From positions 434,001 through 498,000 of the forward strand of contig NZ_JADQWB010000002.1 in the NCBI RefSeq assembly GCF_015704895.1: a DNA stretch of 64,000 nt. The letters run 5' to 3'. The notes under the pieces were generated by a model. It was not told where the DNA came from and did no database searches. It saw only the letters and a list, made by a program, of their open reading frames with translations. The stretch is from Agrobacterium leguminum (GTDB lineage Bacteria; Pseudomonadota; Alphaproteobacteria; Rhizobiales; Rhizobiaceae). How positions within the stretch are numbered: the stretch's first letter is position 1; each line of letters opens with the position of its first letter. A program made the translations under genes and the position numbers. Positions 63,649-64,000 of the stretch are shown here, piece after piece.

Positions 63649-64000
63649 TCACTCCGAAGGCATGTCCAGCGTGCGGCTGAACCAGAGGGCAATCAGCGTG
63701 CAGAGCGCACCCGACATCAGGTAAATGCCGACGGCGAAAAGGCCGAATTTGGACGAAAATCCGAGCGCAACGAGCGGCGCGAAACCGGCGCCGATCAGCC
63801 AGGAAATATCCGAGGTGAGCGACGCGCCGGTATAGCGGTACTCACGGCTGAAACGGGAAGCAAGCGCACCGCCCGCCTGACCGAAGGACAGGCCAAGCAG
63901 CGAAAAGCCGATCAGCACAAAGAGATAACGGCCAATATCACCGGAACCAAGAAGAACCGGCGCAACCAGACTGAAAAGACCGATCAGCACCGCCGCGATG
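63649..64000 (-). CDS. MFS transporter, C-terminal part (5' end outside window)
   Basis: Last 117 or so residues of a major facilitator, entering from the right edge. Four hydrophobic segments are visible, with GQAGGALASRFSREYRYTGAS and DISWLIGAGFAPLVALGF, typical of the metabolite:proton symporter group (shikimate/proline-betaine type). Ends in SRTLDMPSE. Substrate unknown. Confidence 0.8.
   Translation of the reverse strand, partial: IAAVLIGLFSLVAPVLLGSGDIGRYLFVLIGFSLLGLSFGQAGGALASRFSREYRYTGASLTSDISWLIGAGFAPLVALGFSSKFGLFAVGIYLMSGALCTLIALWFSRTLDMPSE

Overview
The window (about 58-60% GC by eye, dense genes, short spacers) looks like ordinary chromosome of an alphaproteobacterium of the Rhizobiaceae. 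The combination of RirA and Irr iron regulators, a complete phn C-P lyase cluster with phnCDE1E2, the fabA-fabB-fabI order beside irr, and rhizobial-style protein sequences point to the Agrobacterium tumefaciens/fabrum complex. This assignment rests on recall of gene content and order, not on a database search. No IS element, prophage, CRISPR array, tRNA or rRNA was seen.

Layout: (1) 1-4.8 kb: a LysR regulator cut by the window edge, divergent mmsA, and a DUF898 membrane protein coupled to an M48 peptidase. (2) 4.8-7.8 kb: an Fe3+ binding protein and rirA in opposite directions around a long dyad, then an AbrB-type membrane protein. (3) 7.9-12.3 kb: a YehZYXW/OsmF-type osmoprotectant ABC operon and gluconokinase. 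(4) 12.3-16.5 kb: PuuB-, PuuA- and DadA-like genes, with a perfect palindrome at the puuA promoter. (5) 16.6-22.5 kb: a yejABEF peptide importer. (6) 22.7-26.2 kb: mepA, mgsA, glk, dapB. (7) 26.2-39.6 kb: the phosphonate regulon: phnF facing phnGHIJKL plus a hexapeptide transferase, then phnC-D-E1-E2, then a 2H-phosphoesterase-like gene with phnM and phnN. I see Pho-box-like 7-4-7 repeats before all three blocks. (8) 39.6-42.6 kb: an AraC regulator, an orphan LuxR-type HTH protein, a possible small RNA, and an Ldh-family dehydrogenase. (9) 42.7-49.9 kb: exbB-exbD-tonB, a HutC-type regulator with a NitT/TauT-type ABC transporter, and a DUF1275 protein. (10) 49.9-54.6 kb: a small secreted protein, a TRIC/UPF0126 protein, irr, and fabA-fabB-fabI. 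(11) 54.7-64 kb: two TadE-like pseudopilins, a CysJ-like diflavin reductase overlapping an unusually long GltB-like protein, and the end of an MFS transporter.

The genes form several working units. Phosphonate uptake (PhnCDE) feeds C-P bond cleavage (PhnGHIJ with PhnK/L, PhnM, PhnN), apparently under PhoB plus the local repressor PhnF. Iron control is shared by RirA and Irr, with an iron-binding protein and the TonB energising complex nearby. The strongest candidate for something undescribed is the GltB-like protein with an extra C-terminal domain, paired with a diflavin reductase in place of GltD. Next are a 31-residue membrane microprotein antisense within the phn operon and a possible C-rich-loop small RNA at 41.4-41.6 kb.
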